From: JANXSF01 sp043745195
Lineage (GTDB): Bacteria > Acidobacteriota > Terriglobia > Bryobacterales > Bryobacteraceae
Direction of reading: 5' to 3'
Assembly (NCBI GenBank): GCA_043745195.1
Contig: JAYTTF010000303.1
Location: 1 to 64,000, forward strand
DNA: 64,000 bases
The notes below the pieces were generated by a model, which was given only the letters and a program-made list of their open reading frames with translations, was not told where the DNA came from and did no database searches. This document shows, piece after piece, positions 16,257 through 25,766 of the stretch. Numbering within the stretch: position 1 is the first letter of the stretch; each line of letters opens with the position of its first letter. Made by a program: the position numbers and the translations under genes.

Positions 16257-17252
16257 TTAGGAGAAGACCGGAACATCCACACCAATACGTTTACAATCGG
16301 TATGCACCATTTCCGATACAATCTGCTCGAAACTGGCTTCAGGAACCCAACCAAGATGCTTGCGCGCCTTTTCTGCCAGCCCAACTAATGGCGTCTTTTC
16401 GCTTGGCCTATAGAAATCAGGATCAACAATCACGTACTGCTCCCAGTTCAAACCAACACTGCGAAATGCCATTTCAACGAACTCACGAACAGAGTGAAGC
16501 TTGCCCGTAGCAATCACGTAATCCTCTGGCTCGGCCTGCTGCAACATCAGCCACATCGCACGAACATACTCCTTCGCGTAACCCCAATCGCGACGAGCCT
16601 CCAAGTTGCCAAGACGCAGTTCCGTCGCTTGTCCGGCAAGAATTCGCGCCACTCCCGTTGTAATTTTGCGGGTAACAAATTCCCTACCCCGCCGCGGTGA
16701 TTCATGGTTGAATAAAATCCCGCTCGACGCATGCAATTTGTACTGCTCCCGGTAATTCCGCGTCAGTTCGAAACTAGCTACTTTGCTGATCCCATATACC
16801 GATCTTGGCCTGAAACGTGTTGTTTCTTTTTGTGGCGATTCCTCAGCATGGCCAAACATCTCCGACGAACCAGCCAGGTAAAAACGGCATTTGGGGACTA
16901 AGTCCTTAATTGCGGAAAGAAGAAAATGCGTACCGTTGATATTTGTGTTTAGGGTTTGGAATTCATCATCGAACTCGTAGCTAACAAAACTTTGCGCGGC
17001 AAGGTGGTAGCACTCATCCGGCTTCACCGTCGCCACTGTGCGATATACCGTTGGGTAGCTTTCAAGAGAGCCAGGATGCAGAACAAGCCGCTGTCTGCAG
17101 CTTTTCAGGTTTTCATTGCGCTCCCCTGGGGCCTCCATAGCAACACGCCGAATTAGCCCATGGACTTCGTAGCCCTTATCGAGCAGCAGTTCTGCCAAAT
17201 AGGATCCATCTTGACCGCTAACACCAGTAATGAGTGCTCTTTTTTGAACCAT
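16257..17252 (-). CDS. gmd: GDP-mannose 4,6-dehydratase
   Basis: 331 aa from the ATG at 17252; the frame is open upstream into the glycosyltransferase gene, but the NAD-binding motif begins right after this ATG. SDR fold: ALITGVSGQDGSYLAELL, HLAAQSFV, and the YxxxK pair in YGISKVASF. GILFNHESPRRGREFVTRKI and RRDWGYAKEYV are typical of GDP-mannose dehydratases. The product, GDP-4-keto-6-deoxymannose, feeds fucose, rhamnose or perosamine branches of surface glycans. It lies 23 bases after a glycosyltransferase gene, which fits polysaccharide synthesis. Confidence 0.9.
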   Translation of the reverse strand: MVQKRALITGVSGQDGSYLAELLLDKGYEVHGLIRRVAMEAPGERNENLKSCRQRLVLHPGSLESYPTVYRTVATVKPDECYHLAAQSFVSYEFDDEFQTLNTNINGTHFLLSAIKDLVPKCRFYLAGSSEMFGHAEESPQKETTRFRPRSVYGISKVASFELTRNYREQYKLHASSGILFNHESPRRGREFVTRKITTGVARILAGQATELRLGNLEARRDWGYAKEYVRAMWLMLQQAEPEDYVIATGKLHSVREFVEMAFRSVGLNWEQYVIVDPDFYRPSEKTPLVGLAEKARKHLGWVPEASFEQIVSEMVHTDCKRIGVDVPVFS

Positions 17253-17275
17253 GAATGATCGTTTTGTCTTCCTAT

Positions 17276-18226
17276 TTAAGCGCGTCTTCCCAACCACCGG
17301 CCCAACCAGCTGTCTTGAATGCGACGCTGAAAGCCGTCAATGCTCATCACGGAAAGCCATTCCCGCCAAAAGCGAAGGGGATGAAACGGATTATACAGGG
17401 TGCCGATCAGGAAACTCAAAAAATACTTAGAGAAAGTGGGCTGAAGAGGTTCAAAAAATTGATCCCGCCCATCTACAAGAAAGGAAGTAAATCCATGTAC
17501 CCACTGGAAGGGGACATAGCCGGTATGCTTTCTAACAACCTTCAGATTTTCAAGAAACACCTGCCGGCGGCCGCCAAGAGTTTTGTTGTTCAGATGCATC
17601 CTAGAATGAGCCAACAAAATGTGAAGCCGGTTCATTTTGTATTTCATCGAAAGTCGCAGCCAAAAATCATAGTCAAACGCGAAGTGAAGATTCGGATTCA
17701 AACCACCCAACTCAGCGTATACATCCCGTCGTATAAATGATGTTGGCTGGCAAATGAAACATCTCCGAGCAAGTTCATCAGGAAGAAAATTTAGGGTTGG
17801 ATATCGGCCAAGACTCTTGCCGTTTTCATCCATCCACATGCCCTCACCATAGACCCCCGCTACTTCGTCTCCGCACTCCATCAGGTGAGCAACTGCTGAG
17901 CGTACAGCTCCTGGATAGTAGGTATCGTCAGCCGGCAAATAAGCAAAAATCGAACCGTGAGAAAGCAGGAAGCCCCGTTGGATGGCATCGCTTGCTCCTC
18001 CATCTTTACCTGTAATGTAACGAAGTTTATCCCCGTAGCTTTGCAGAATTTCCAACGTCCCGTCTGTTGAACCACCGTCCACAACAATATATTCAATGTT
18101 GGGATAGTCTTGATTGAGCACACTGTCAATCGACTCTCGAATAAACCGGGCCATATTAAAGCTCGGAGTGATGATAGTCACCAGCGGATAATTTTCGTCT
18201 GCTAAAGGGTATACCCTCTGAGCCAT
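17276..18226 (-). CDS. Family 2 glycosyltransferase
   Basis: 316 aa from ATG 18226, which has GGTGGAG 9 bases upstream; a GTG at 18241 is the alternative. GT-A fold: VTIITPSFNMARFIRESIDSV, the nucleotide-binding VVDGGSTDGT, and the metal site in AYLPADDTYYPGA. PTSFIRRDVYAELGGL and HFAFDYDFWLRLS are typical of processive or single-addition GT2 enzymes. The C-terminus has amphipathic aromatic segments but no clear transmembrane helix. It is paired with gmd, so it probably transfers a deoxyhexose or related sugar to a surface polysaccharide. Confidence 0.88.
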   Translation of the reverse strand: MAQRVYPLADENYPLVTIITPSFNMARFIRESIDSVLNQDYPNIEYIVVDGGSTDGTLEILQSYGDKLRYITGKDGGASDAIQRGFLLSHGSIFAYLPADDTYYPGAVRSAVAHLMECGDEVAGVYGEGMWMDENGKSLGRYPTLNFLPDELARRCFICQPTSFIRRDVYAELGGLNPNLHFAFDYDFWLRLSMKYKMNRLHILLAHSRMHLNNKTLGGRRQVFLENLKVVRKHTGYVPFQWVHGFTSFLVDGRDQFFEPLQPTFSKYFLSFLIGTLYNPFHPLRFWREWLSVMSIDGFQRRIQDSWLGRWLGRRA

Positions 18227-18250
18227 TCCTATTTTCTCCACCTACAAAAC

Positions 18251-18279
18251 ATCACCCAACTTCCCTCCGGGTGATTTTT
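18251..18279. promoter_or_regulatory. Hairpin in the leader of the glycosyltransferase gene
   Basis: ATCACCC and GGGTGAT form a perfect 7-bp stem around 11 bases, followed on the plus strand by five T. Read on the minus strand, it lies 25 bases before the glycosyltransferase ATG and is followed by GTTTTG. It could be a terminator for rightward or leftward transcription or a leader structure. The rest of the gap 18227-18468 shows no gene. Confidence 0.4.
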
Positions 18280-18468
18280 AGAAAAGATCAATTCAGATAT
18301 GTTTAAAATCTGAACAAAACTTTGCCTTTAAGTATAACAAGAACTCCTGCCAATCCACTGAAACGCAGATTAAACTCTTTTGATTTGTACACGTTTTGAC
18401 TACGAACCCATCAGCCTCCAAAGCCATTCCTTCAGTCCGAAACGGCTTTGCACTTGAAACTATGAAAT

Positions 18469-19989
18469 TTACCTGGCTACACCAGAAGTAAGCGACTTGA
18501 GAAGAACCATATTAGCGCCAGGGTCCCGGCCATCCGTAGCTTTCTTCGAATATGGACTTGAGGAAGAAATAGAATAATCTCCCGATCCTTGATTTTTGAA
18601 CCCGACATCATCCAATGTGGTTGGAAAGCTATTGCCAACAGGGTTTTCAGCGGCCAGTCCTCCTTGTATTAAGTTGCCTTTCACGGACCAAATGGATTGA
18701 TAGGCGTTCAACGCCGCAGTACCACTTCCAACACCTGCTCCGTAAATGCCCAGCACGTTGTTTTGGAGAACATTGTTTTCTAACTGAAATCCCGACCCGG
18801 TTTCAATTGCGAATTCAACTAAGGTCAGGCCCTTTGTAAGAACTGTATTATGAATTGCCCAAACATCCGTTGGACGGAAAACAAGGTAGAGAAACCCACC
18901 TCTTCCCCAAAATGCAGGGTCGCTATTTGCTTCATCAATGCCGGTAAGCAGATTGTCCTGAATTAGAATCCGCCGACACAACCCGCCTCCGGTCGAATCG
19001 TCAAACCCAGTGATAGTAAATCCGTTCCCAGCGTTTTTGATTATGTTCCCAACAACCTTCACGTCCTCCACAACCGCCCAGGGAACGGTGCCCCCTTCCG
19101 TTCGAACCGTAAACTGAATAGCAGTTCCACGCACGGTTGGATGCCAAGTGTTTTCCATAACATTACCGGAAAGCGCCACTCTGCGGCCGTTTTTTAACTC
19201 GAAATGATGTTTCACAACATACGCTTTGTTCTTCCATGCCAAAGGTTTAAGAAAGTAATTTCTGGAAACATTGATGTCAGATGGAACCAGGTTAGGGATT
19301 GCAGGAGTCACCGCACCGAACATTATTCCCACTCCAGCGGCCTCTATGCGATTATTGTCAATCGTGAATGGACCAGGACCATTCCACCCAAGAATCCCCT
19401 GCGTTTCTTGCACATCGCTAAAAATATTTGAGATATGAGAATCGCGCACGTAAACATTTATGCCGTTCAAAGCAATGCCTCGTTTGGTTCCCACCAAAGC
19501 GTCCCCGTGAATATAACAACGCTCCACCAAAATGTCGTGTGGCAGGTCTGATACGGAATTTTGAGAACCATCTCCAATCCTGAGTAGATCAAAACTATAA
19601 ACTCCCGCAGCCGCCCGTATTTCCAGCCCCACTAGTCTCCAATGATGGGATCGTGTCCCAAACGTGACCGGAGTGTTAGAACCAACTGGCTGCAAAACAG
19701 CCATGGATGATGCTTGGGCTGGACTGACCCGCTTGAATGCCGGTAAATTTTGGTAGCCGGAACTGCGCACCGTAATCCAGCCGGATCCGGTTTTTTCTGG
19801 AAAGACAAATTGCCCCGTAAAAACAGCTCCAGCCGCAAGGGTGATGCTGTCTCCTGGCAAAGCTGCGTAGATGGCTGCTTGAAGGTTGCCTCCGCCGGGT
19901 ACCGCGATATCCGCCGCTCGCAAAGAATGGCTGAAAAAAGTATAAGAATTAATGATTAAAATTGCAGAACAAATTTGTTTTTGATTCAT
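18469..19989 (-). CDS. Secreted right-handed beta-helix protein
   Basis: 506 aa from ATG 19989, chosen because AGGAGG sits 8 bases upstream; an upstream extension to 20049 lacks family features. A signal-peptide-like start (NQKQICSAILIINSYTFF) is followed by a pectate-lyase-like N-cap, GGGNLQAAIYAALPGDSITLAAG. About 300 residues of repeated N-rich turns follow (VERCYIHGDA, DNNRIEAAGVGI, SRNYFLKPLAW, IQDNLLTG, LENNVLQNN), as in parallel beta-helix polysaccharide-binding or -cleaving proteins. No catalytic triad can be assigned. It lies between an oxidoreductase gene and glycan genes; a role on polysaccharide is inferred. Confidence 0.75.
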   Translation of the reverse strand: MNQKQICSAILIINSYTFFSHSLRAADIAVPGGGNLQAAIYAALPGDSITLAAGAVFTGQFVFPEKTGSGWITVRSSGYQNLPAFKRVSPAQASSMAVLQPVGSNTPVTFGTRSHHWRLVGLEIRAAAGVYSFDLLRIGDGSQNSVSDLPHDILVERCYIHGDALVGTKRGIALNGINVYVRDSHISNIFSDVQETQGILGWNGPGPFTIDNNRIEAAGVGIMFGAVTPAIPNLVPSDINVSRNYFLKPLAWKNKAYVVKHHFELKNGRRVALSGNVMENTWHPTVRGTAIQFTVRTEGGTVPWAVVEDVKVVGNIIKNAGNGFTITGFDDSTGGGLCRRILIQDNLLTGIDEANSDPAFWGRGGFLYLVFRPTDVWAIHNTVLTKGLTLVEFAIETGSGFQLENNVLQNNVLGIYGAGVGSGTAALNAYQSIWSVKGNLIQGGLAAENPVGNSFPTTLDDVGFKNQGSGDYSISSSSPYSKKATDGRDPGANMVLLKSLTSGVAR

Positions 19990-20139
19990 GCTTGAATCCT
20001 CCTGAACTACACCATAAGTCAGTTCGTCCGGAATGCAAGCAAAGAACACGGTAGTAGAGGAATTTTAAGTTATGAAGAGAATCAAATGGCTAATCAATAG
20101 CCTCACTTTCATCGAACCAAGTGCTTGATTTCGGTTACG

Positions 20140-21483
20140 TTACACAGTTGCCGCCGATGGGTGCAAGTAAGGTTTGCGGTAAGGTCTTTTTAATAATTTA
20201 TTTGCTTGGTCGTCGCCAATAATCCGATGTTTGACCGGATCATAAACCAGTGTCCGTCCCAACTTCATAGACATGTTCGCCAAAATGCAGCTAGCGGTTG
20301 AAATTTGACCCTGCTCAATATCAGCCACAGGTTTTTCGCGCGAATCAATGCACGACAAAAAGTTCTTCATGTGTCCCCGAATCGCCGCCGCCACATGACG
20401 CTCTAAATCTTTTTCCGTGCGGTCTTCAGGGTACTGTTCGTACTCATAAGCAACATCCTTATGCACTGGAGTTCCTTTTTCCGGAAGGAAATCGTATCCC
20501 ATCACACCGGCTTTCAACGTACCTTTTTCCCCGTAGAAAGTTGCACCCCACGGATACTTCGCATCCGGCGCAGCTCCGTAACTTCGATGATTCCAGATAA
20601 CCTTCAAATCGCCAAAATCGAACGTTGCAGTTTGAGTATCAGGAATGTTCGCCTTGCTCTTTTTGTCCACAAGAATGCCGCCCGCAGATGACACACTCTT
20701 CGGCCAACCAAGATCCAGCATCCAACGAACCATGTCCAACATGTGGACGCACATATCGCCCATAATCCCATTGCCATATTCTTCAAAAGACCTCCAACGG
20801 CGTGGATGCACCAGTTCATTGTATGGCCGCATCGGCGCTGGACCCGTCCAGGTTTCGTAATCAAAATAATCAGGCGGTGCCGTGTCTGGAGGATTCGCCG
20901 TGGCCCTCATATGGTAGTAGCAGTAAATTTCCACCACCCCAATTTTGCCCAGTTTATTTTCCCGCAGAATCTGATCACGCGCCTCAATCAAATGCGGGGT
21001 TGATCGGCGTTGCATTCCCACCTGCACAACTTTTTTGTACTTCCGCGCAGCCGCCAACATGGCATGCCCTTCGTCAATATCCACACTCACCGGCTTCTGG
21101 ACCCACACGTCCAGACCACCCTTCACCGCATCAATCATCGGCAGCGCGTGCCAATGATCGGGAGTGTCAATAATCACAAGATCCAGGTCCTTTTCCGCCA
21201 GCATTTTTTGATAACTGGAATAGGTGCGGGGCTTCTTGTGCGATGCCTGTCGTGTGGCAACAATATCTGCACACTCAGCCAGCATCCTGCTATCCACATC
21301 GCATAGCGAAACCACTTCCACCGGAGCCACCTGAATCAAACGAAGCAAGTCGCATTTGCCATACCAGCCCGATCCAATCATGCCTACTCGTCGCACTTTT
21401 TGGTCAGCGAACGCTTCGGCAAAATTAGCGGAATTTGCAAAAACTCCGGCTGCCCCCGCAGAAAGAAATTGTCGTCGATTCAT
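20140..21483 (-). CDS. Exported Gfo/Idh/MocA-family oxidoreductase
   Basis: 447 aa. A Tat-like signal (NRRQFLSAGAAGVFANS) precedes a Rossmann fold (VRRVGMIGSGWYGKCDLLRL). The second half has the catalytic-lysine region VQKPVSVD and a C-terminal beta-sheet domain with GNGIMGDMCVHMLDMVRWML. Family members oxidise or reduce sugars, inositols or glycosides with NAD(P); exported members in acidobacteria and planctomycetes are often linked to 3-keto-sugar pathways. AAGGAGT precedes the ATG, and the gene follows the esterase by 20 bases, so the two form an operon. Confidence 0.88.
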   Translation of the reverse strand: MNRRQFLSAGAAGVFANSANFAEAFADQKVRRVGMIGSGWYGKCDLLRLIQVAPVEVVSLCDVDSRMLAECADIVATRQASHKKPRTYSSYQKMLAEKDLDLVIIDTPDHWHALPMIDAVKGGLDVWVQKPVSVDIDEGHAMLAAARKYKKVVQVGMQRRSTPHLIEARDQILRENKLGKIGVVEIYCYYHMRATANPPDTAPPDYFDYETWTGPAPMRPYNELVHPRRWRSFEEYGNGIMGDMCVHMLDMVRWMLDLGWPKSVSSAGGILVDKKSKANIPDTQTATFDFGDLKVIWNHRSYGAAPDAKYPWGATFYGEKGTLKAGVMGYDFLPEKGTPVHKDVAYEYEQYPEDRTEKDLERHVAAAIRGHMKNFLSCIDSREKPVADIEQGQISTASCILANMSMKLGRTLVYDPVKHRIIGDDQANKLLKRPYRKPYLHPSAATV

Positions 21484-21503
21484 AAATGACTCCTTAGCTT
21501 GAT

Positions 21504-22610
21504 TTAGCGAAACATCAGCGGAGCAACTTCATTCAGGAAGGTGCGCCAAACCGTATATGTGTGCAAGCCTTCCATCGTACGGAATGTATGGCGAATGTTG
21601 TGCTCCTTCAGCGTTTCAGACAACTTAGTAGCTCGCGCAATAACCGGATCCTGCAATCCGCAGCCAATATAAAACTGCTTTATTTTAGTATTGGCTTGAT
21701 TAGGGTTCTTCAAAACATCCGCAAACTTCGTTTCAAAATCCGGCCCAGGCGCTGAACTGAAAACTCCCACCGTATGAAACATTCCCAAATGGCTTAAGCC
21801 GATATTCAATGAGTGCCCGCCGCCCATCGAAAGTCCCACCAGTGCTTGATTATTACTGCCCTTGGCGATTCTATATTTCGATTCAGCAAAAGGCATCACA
21901 TCTTCCATCAGATATTTCTCAAACAAAGGTGTATTCTTCGCTTGCACTTCACGCGGCGAACCGAACGGAACGGCGTGAGTGTAGGGCATAACCACAATCA
22001 TCGGTACAGCCTTGTTCTCTGCCAGCAGGTTGTCAATGATAAAATTCGCATTGCCCGCCGTGGTCCAACCCGCAGCAGTGTCGTTGCTTCCATGCAATAA
22101 GTACACCACCGGATAACGGCGATTCCCACTCTTCTCATACCCCGGTGGCGTGTACACCCAAATCGGCCGCGTTTCACCATTGATCGCCTTCGACTTTTGC
22201 CAGTTAATTTCAACCGATCCATGAGGCACGTCCCTCAACTGCCAAAACGCCGGTTTATCTCCGGAAACTTCCACCAAGCTGGCCGAAGTCCGGCTACGAA
22301 GTTTCATTCTTGGATTCACCGGATCAGCAATCGCCACTCCATCCACCACAAAATTGTAGATGTACATTCCAACATCCATTGGACCTTCAGATATCGCCCA
22401 AACCCCGTCAGAAGTTTTCATCATCGGTTTCTGCGAACCAGGGGACATCCAGTCGCCTGACAAAGCAACCTCACTCGCTTTGGGGGCACGCATCCGAAAT
22501 GTAACGCGGCGATCCGATTCAATTTCCGGTGAAACCAAGGTGTCCGCAGGTTGCGCGTTAACACAAACCAGCAAAACAAAAGGCAGAAGGATTCCATGTT
22601 GTAGCTGCAT
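21504..22610 (-). CDS. Secreted esterase (feruloyl/acetyl-esterase-like) with N-terminal Ig-like/CBM48 domain
   Basis: 368 aa from the ATG at 22610, which gives a clean signal peptide (QLQHGILLPFVLLVCVNA); upstream ATGs at 22628, 22625 and 22646 are possible, but the last overlaps the divergent gene. Residues about 25-115 resemble the E-set domain of glycoside-active esterases (FRMRAPKASEVALSGDW, GMYIYNFVVDGV). The catalytic domain has YPVVYLLHGSNDTAAGW, GLSMGGGHSLNIGL with the nucleophile, and a His in EGLHTYTVWR. It probably removes acyl groups from plant polysaccharide and is co-transcribed with the oxidoreductase. Confidence 0.88.
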   Translation of the reverse strand: MQLQHGILLPFVLLVCVNAQPADTLVSPEIESDRRVTFRMRAPKASEVALSGDWMSPGSQKPMMKTSDGVWAISEGPMDVGMYIYNFVVDGVAIADPVNPRMKLRSRTSASLVEVSGDKPAFWQLRDVPHGSVEINWQKSKAINGETRPIWVYTPPGYEKSGNRRYPVVYLLHGSNDTAAGWTTAGNANFIIDNLLAENKAVPMIVVMPYTHAVPFGSPREVQAKNTPLFEKYLMEDVMPFAESKYRIAKGSNNQALVGLSMGGGHSLNIGLSHLGMFHTVGVFSSAPGPDFETKFADVLKNPNQANTKIKQFYIGCGLQDPVIARATKLSETLKEHNIRHTFRTMEGLHTYTVWRTFLNEVAPLMFR

Positions 22611-22646
22611 AGATATGGCTTCCATCATATCCTTGAAGGTATGCAA

Positions 22647-23894
22647 ATGTTTTTGCTCTCACTTTTGATTTGTGTCGTCGCCTCAGCCGCAGGCATCCCT
22701 ATTGAGGAGTTCGCCTCCCGGCGCGCAGCACTTCGCAAGTCTCTTGATACTGGAGTTTTTGTTCTGGTCGGTGCATCCGATCATGAAAAAGGCGACGGAA
22801 GAACCGGCTTTTTCCAGGAAGCCAACTTCTATTACCTAACCGGCTGGACCGAACCAGGCGCCCTACTGGTAATGGATGGCGAGTCCGAAGTTTTGTTTCT
22901 TCCAAAAGCAAATCCAATCACCGAACGCTACACCGGCAAGAAGCTCACGGCTGAAGATCCTGCCGCGCTTAAGGCCACAGGATTCATCCAGGTCGTGAAT
23001 ATTGACCAGTTCGAATCGCAGCTTTTCCGGCGTCTGGAAAAGCCCCGCAAAATTTATGCCGATTTTTCACAGCCAGGATCAGAAAAGTATAAAGGTGTCC
23101 TCGCTCTCCGCAAAACAGAAGATGCCAAGCCGTTAGTAAACGTTCTTCGTGCTAAAAAATCCGCCAACGAAATTGCACTCATCACCCGCACCACCGATAT
23201 TTCCGTGGAAGCGCACAAAGCTGCATGGCTTCGGGTCAAAGCAGGCTCATACGAATATCAATTGGCTGCGGCAATGACCAATGTGTACTTTGAAAATGGT
23301 TGTGAGCGCAGTGCCTATCCGCCCATCGTTGGATCAGGCGGCAACGCAACGGTTCTACACTACAGCAAGAACGCCCGCCGCATGGATTCCGGCGAACTTG
23401 TCTTAATGGATGTGGGTGCCGAATGCTCCTACTACGCCACCGACATTACCCGCACCATTCCCGTTAATGGCCGATTCACCCCACGCCAAAAAGAAATTTA
23501 CGAAATCGTTTTGGGTGCGCAAAATGCCGCCATCGCTGCTGCAAAGCCGGGGATGACCATCAAGGGCACCGATGAAAAGAGCTTGCAAAAAATTGCCATG
23601 GATTACATCAACTCCCATGGCAAGGATTTGAAGGGCGAACCCCTAGGCAAGTATTTCACCCATGGCCTTGGGCATCATGTTGGCCTTGATGTTCACGATC
23701 CCTGGGAGCCTACCAACAAACTGGAAGCCGGTCACGTGATAACCATCGAACCAGGAATCTACATCCCCGAAGAAGGCATAGGCGTGCGGATCGAAGATAC
23801 TCTCTTGATCACAGAAACTGGTTCCATAGTCTTGAGCAACGCTCTGCCTCGCGATCCCAGTGCGATTGAAAAGTTCCTTGCGGCAGGCAAATAG
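22647..23894 (+). CDS. Exported Xaa-Pro aminopeptidase (M24B)
   Basis: 415 aa from ATG 22647, which stands 7 bases after GAAGG; an ATG at 22641 is too close to that site. A signal peptide (FLLSLLICVVASAAG) is followed by an AMP_N domain (FFQEANFYYLTGWTEPGALLV) and the creatinase-fold domain. Metal ligands are visible: Asp in LMDVGAECSYYATDITRT (two), His in THGLGHHVGLDVHD, Glu in ITIEPGIYIPEEG, and Glu in GVRIEDT. It removes N-terminal residues before proline in the periplasm. Its 5' end lies about 36 bases from the divergent esterase start. A histidine kinase gene follows. Confidence 0.93.
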   Translation: MFLLSLLICVVASAAGIPIEEFASRRAALRKSLDTGVFVLVGASDHEKGDGRTGFFQEANFYYLTGWTEPGALLVMDGESEVLFLPKANPITERYTGKKLTAEDPAALKATGFIQVVNIDQFESQLFRRLEKPRKIYADFSQPGSEKYKGVLALRKTEDAKPLVNVLRAKKSANEIALITRTTDISVEAHKAAWLRVKAGSYEYQLAAAMTNVYFENGCERSAYPPIVGSGGNATVLHYSKNARRMDSGELVLMDVGAECSYYATDITRTIPVNGRFTPRQKEIYEIVLGAQNAAIAAAKPGMTIKGTDEKSLQKIAMDYINSHGKDLKGEPLGKYFTHGLGHHVGLDVHDPWEPTNKLEAGHVITIEPGIYIPEEGIGVRIEDTLLITETGSIVLSNALPRDPSAIEKFLAAGK

Positions 23895-23900
23895 TTTCCA

Positions 23901-25766
23901 ATGATGGCCAGGGGAATTCCAGCTACAACTTACGGCTTGGCAATCGCCGCAGCCGTTGGTGTTGGCTTGCTTGCTTCGGCGACTCCTCTTGCAAAACGCA
24001 TTGATAACTACGCAGCGGACTTCCTTTTTTCCATGCATCCGCCTGGTCCGTGGCAAACAGAGTCACTGATTCTTGCCCTTGATGACGCATCCTACCGCCA
24101 CATGGGCGGCCCCTTGCATCTTCGCCGTGAACTCGCAAAGGGCTTAACAATTCTTGCCTTGGCGAAACCCAAAGTAATAGCCATTGACGTGCTTCTAGCC
24201 GATGCCGCTGACGACAAAGAAAATCAGGAACTAGCCGCCGCATTCAACGCCTGTGGCAACGTCATCCTCCCTGCGCAATTGCTGAAATCGGGGTGGGAAG
24301 ATCCACTACCAATGTTCATCAACACAGCCAAAGCCATTGGCCATGTCTCCGCTGATGCCGACTACTACGACGGGGTCACTCGCCACGCTCCCCTCGAACG
24401 AGCATTCGGAAAAGACAGGCGCTGGGCTCTAGCTCTGGAAGCCTACCTCAAAGCTCATCACATAACCCAAGTTGAGGAGTCCCCAACGGACCTTGCGTTG
24501 GACGGAGCAATCATTCCCGTCAAACGCTCCGCCGAAGGCCGCAGTTTGCGAGTTCGATTCCTTGCCCCAACCGAAGGCGGCATTTCCGCAATCCCTCAGC
24601 TAACTTTAATGGAATTGATCGATGATCCAACCAAGGCCAAAGCCGCCGCCGGTAAGGTTATATTCGTTGGTGCCACCGCCCAATCAGCCATGCGCGACCG
24701 CTACATGACTCCTTATACAAAAATGACCCCCATGCCAGGCGTAGAAATTCACGCGCAATTGTATGAGACCATCGCAAGTCAACGTTTTCTAGTTGACGAA
24801 AATCCCTCCTTAGGCCTACTCCTTGGCATCGCCCTGGCTGCCGCTGCTGGAGCAACATTCTTTTTCCTTTCCGGATTCCCTGCTTACTTACTTGGTGGCT
24901 TACTGCTGCTTGTGGCTCACGCAATTCCTCATCTTTTTTTTATCCGCGGCACAGTGTTCCCTTACTTTGCCCCCGTGGTCATCACATGGTTAAGCGTTTT
25001 CATGGCAGCCAGCTTTGCCCATTTTCTAACCCGCCGTCAATTGCGGACTTCTGAATCAGAAAAATCCCGCTATCAACAGGCAATTCATTTTGTCGCTCAT
25101 GAAATGCGCTCACCCTTAAGTGCCATTCAAGGGTCCAGCGAATTAATGACCCGCTACAACATGAATGACGACAAGCGAAAGCAAATGGCGCAAATGATCA
25201 ACGCCGAATCAAAGCGCCTAGCGAAGATGATTCAAACTTTCCTCGATGTAGAACGCCTTTCCGACGGTCAGATGCAGCTCAAAAAGGAACCCTTCTCGTT
25301 AACCGATCTCATGGAAGTCTGCCTAGGCCGAGTAGCGCCACTTGCCGAGCGGAAACAGATCATTATTTCAAGCGAACCGGCCCCTGCTCTTGTCCTCGAA
25401 GGGGACCGCGAGTTAATGGAATATGCTTTCTACAATCTGCTGAACAACGCCATTAAATATTCGCCTTCCGATACACGTGTTAAAATTGTTACATCCCTCC
25501 AAGGTTCCGTCCTGCGTCTGTCTGTTAAGGATGAAGGCATTGGTATGGACGAAAAAGAACTGAAACAAATTTTCCAAAAATTCTACCGCACCAAAAAAGC
25601 GGAAGCTTCCGGCGAGGCGGGAACGGGCATTGGCCTTTCCATCGTGAAACAAATTGTCACCCATCATGGCGGCCAAATGGAAGTCACTTCACAACCCGGC
25701 CATGGTTCCTGCTTCACGATTGTTTTGCCCGTAGGAGGCGCTCAGTTATGTCACGCATCCTCCTAG
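23901..25766 (+). CDS. CHASE2-domain sensor histidine kinase
   Basis: 621 aa. One N-terminal transmembrane segment is followed by a periplasmic CHASE2 domain (about residues 30-285; DDASYRHMGGPLHLRRELAK, KPKVIAIDVLLAD). Three transmembrane helices follow (about 295-380; LGLLLGIALAAAAGATFFF and following). HisKA has VAHEMRSPLSAIQ with phospho-His400. HATPase_c has NLLNNAIKYS (N box), DEGIGMDEKE (G1) and GTGIGLSIVK (G2). The signal is unknown. It overlaps the response-regulator gene by 19 bases, so the two form a two-component pair. Confidence 0.94.
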   Translation: MMARGIPATTYGLAIAAAVGVGLLASATPLAKRIDNYAADFLFSMHPPGPWQTESLILALDDASYRHMGGPLHLRRELAKGLTILALAKPKVIAIDVLLADAADDKENQELAAAFNACGNVILPAQLLKSGWEDPLPMFINTAKAIGHVSADADYYDGVTRHAPLERAFGKDRRWALALEAYLKAHHITQVEESPTDLALDGAIIPVKRSAEGRSLRVRFLAPTEGGISAIPQLTLMELIDDPTKAKAAAGKVIFVGATAQSAMRDRYMTPYTKMTPMPGVEIHAQLYETIASQRFLVDENPSLGLLLGIALAAAAGATFFFLSGFPAYLLGGLLLLVAHAIPHLFFIRGTVFPYFAPVVITWLSVFMAASFAHFLTRRQLRTSESEKSRYQQAIHFVAHEMRSPLSAIQGSSELMTRYNMNDDKRKQMAQMINAESKRLAKMIQTFLDVERLSDGQMQLKKEPFSLTDLMEVCLGRVAPLAERKQIIISSEPAPALVLEGDRELMEYAFYNLLNNAIKYSPSDTRVKIVTSLQGSVLRLSVKDEGIGMDEKELKQIFQKFYRTKKAEASGEAGTGIGLSIVKQIVTHHGGQMEVTSQPGHGSCFTIVLPVGGAQLCHASS

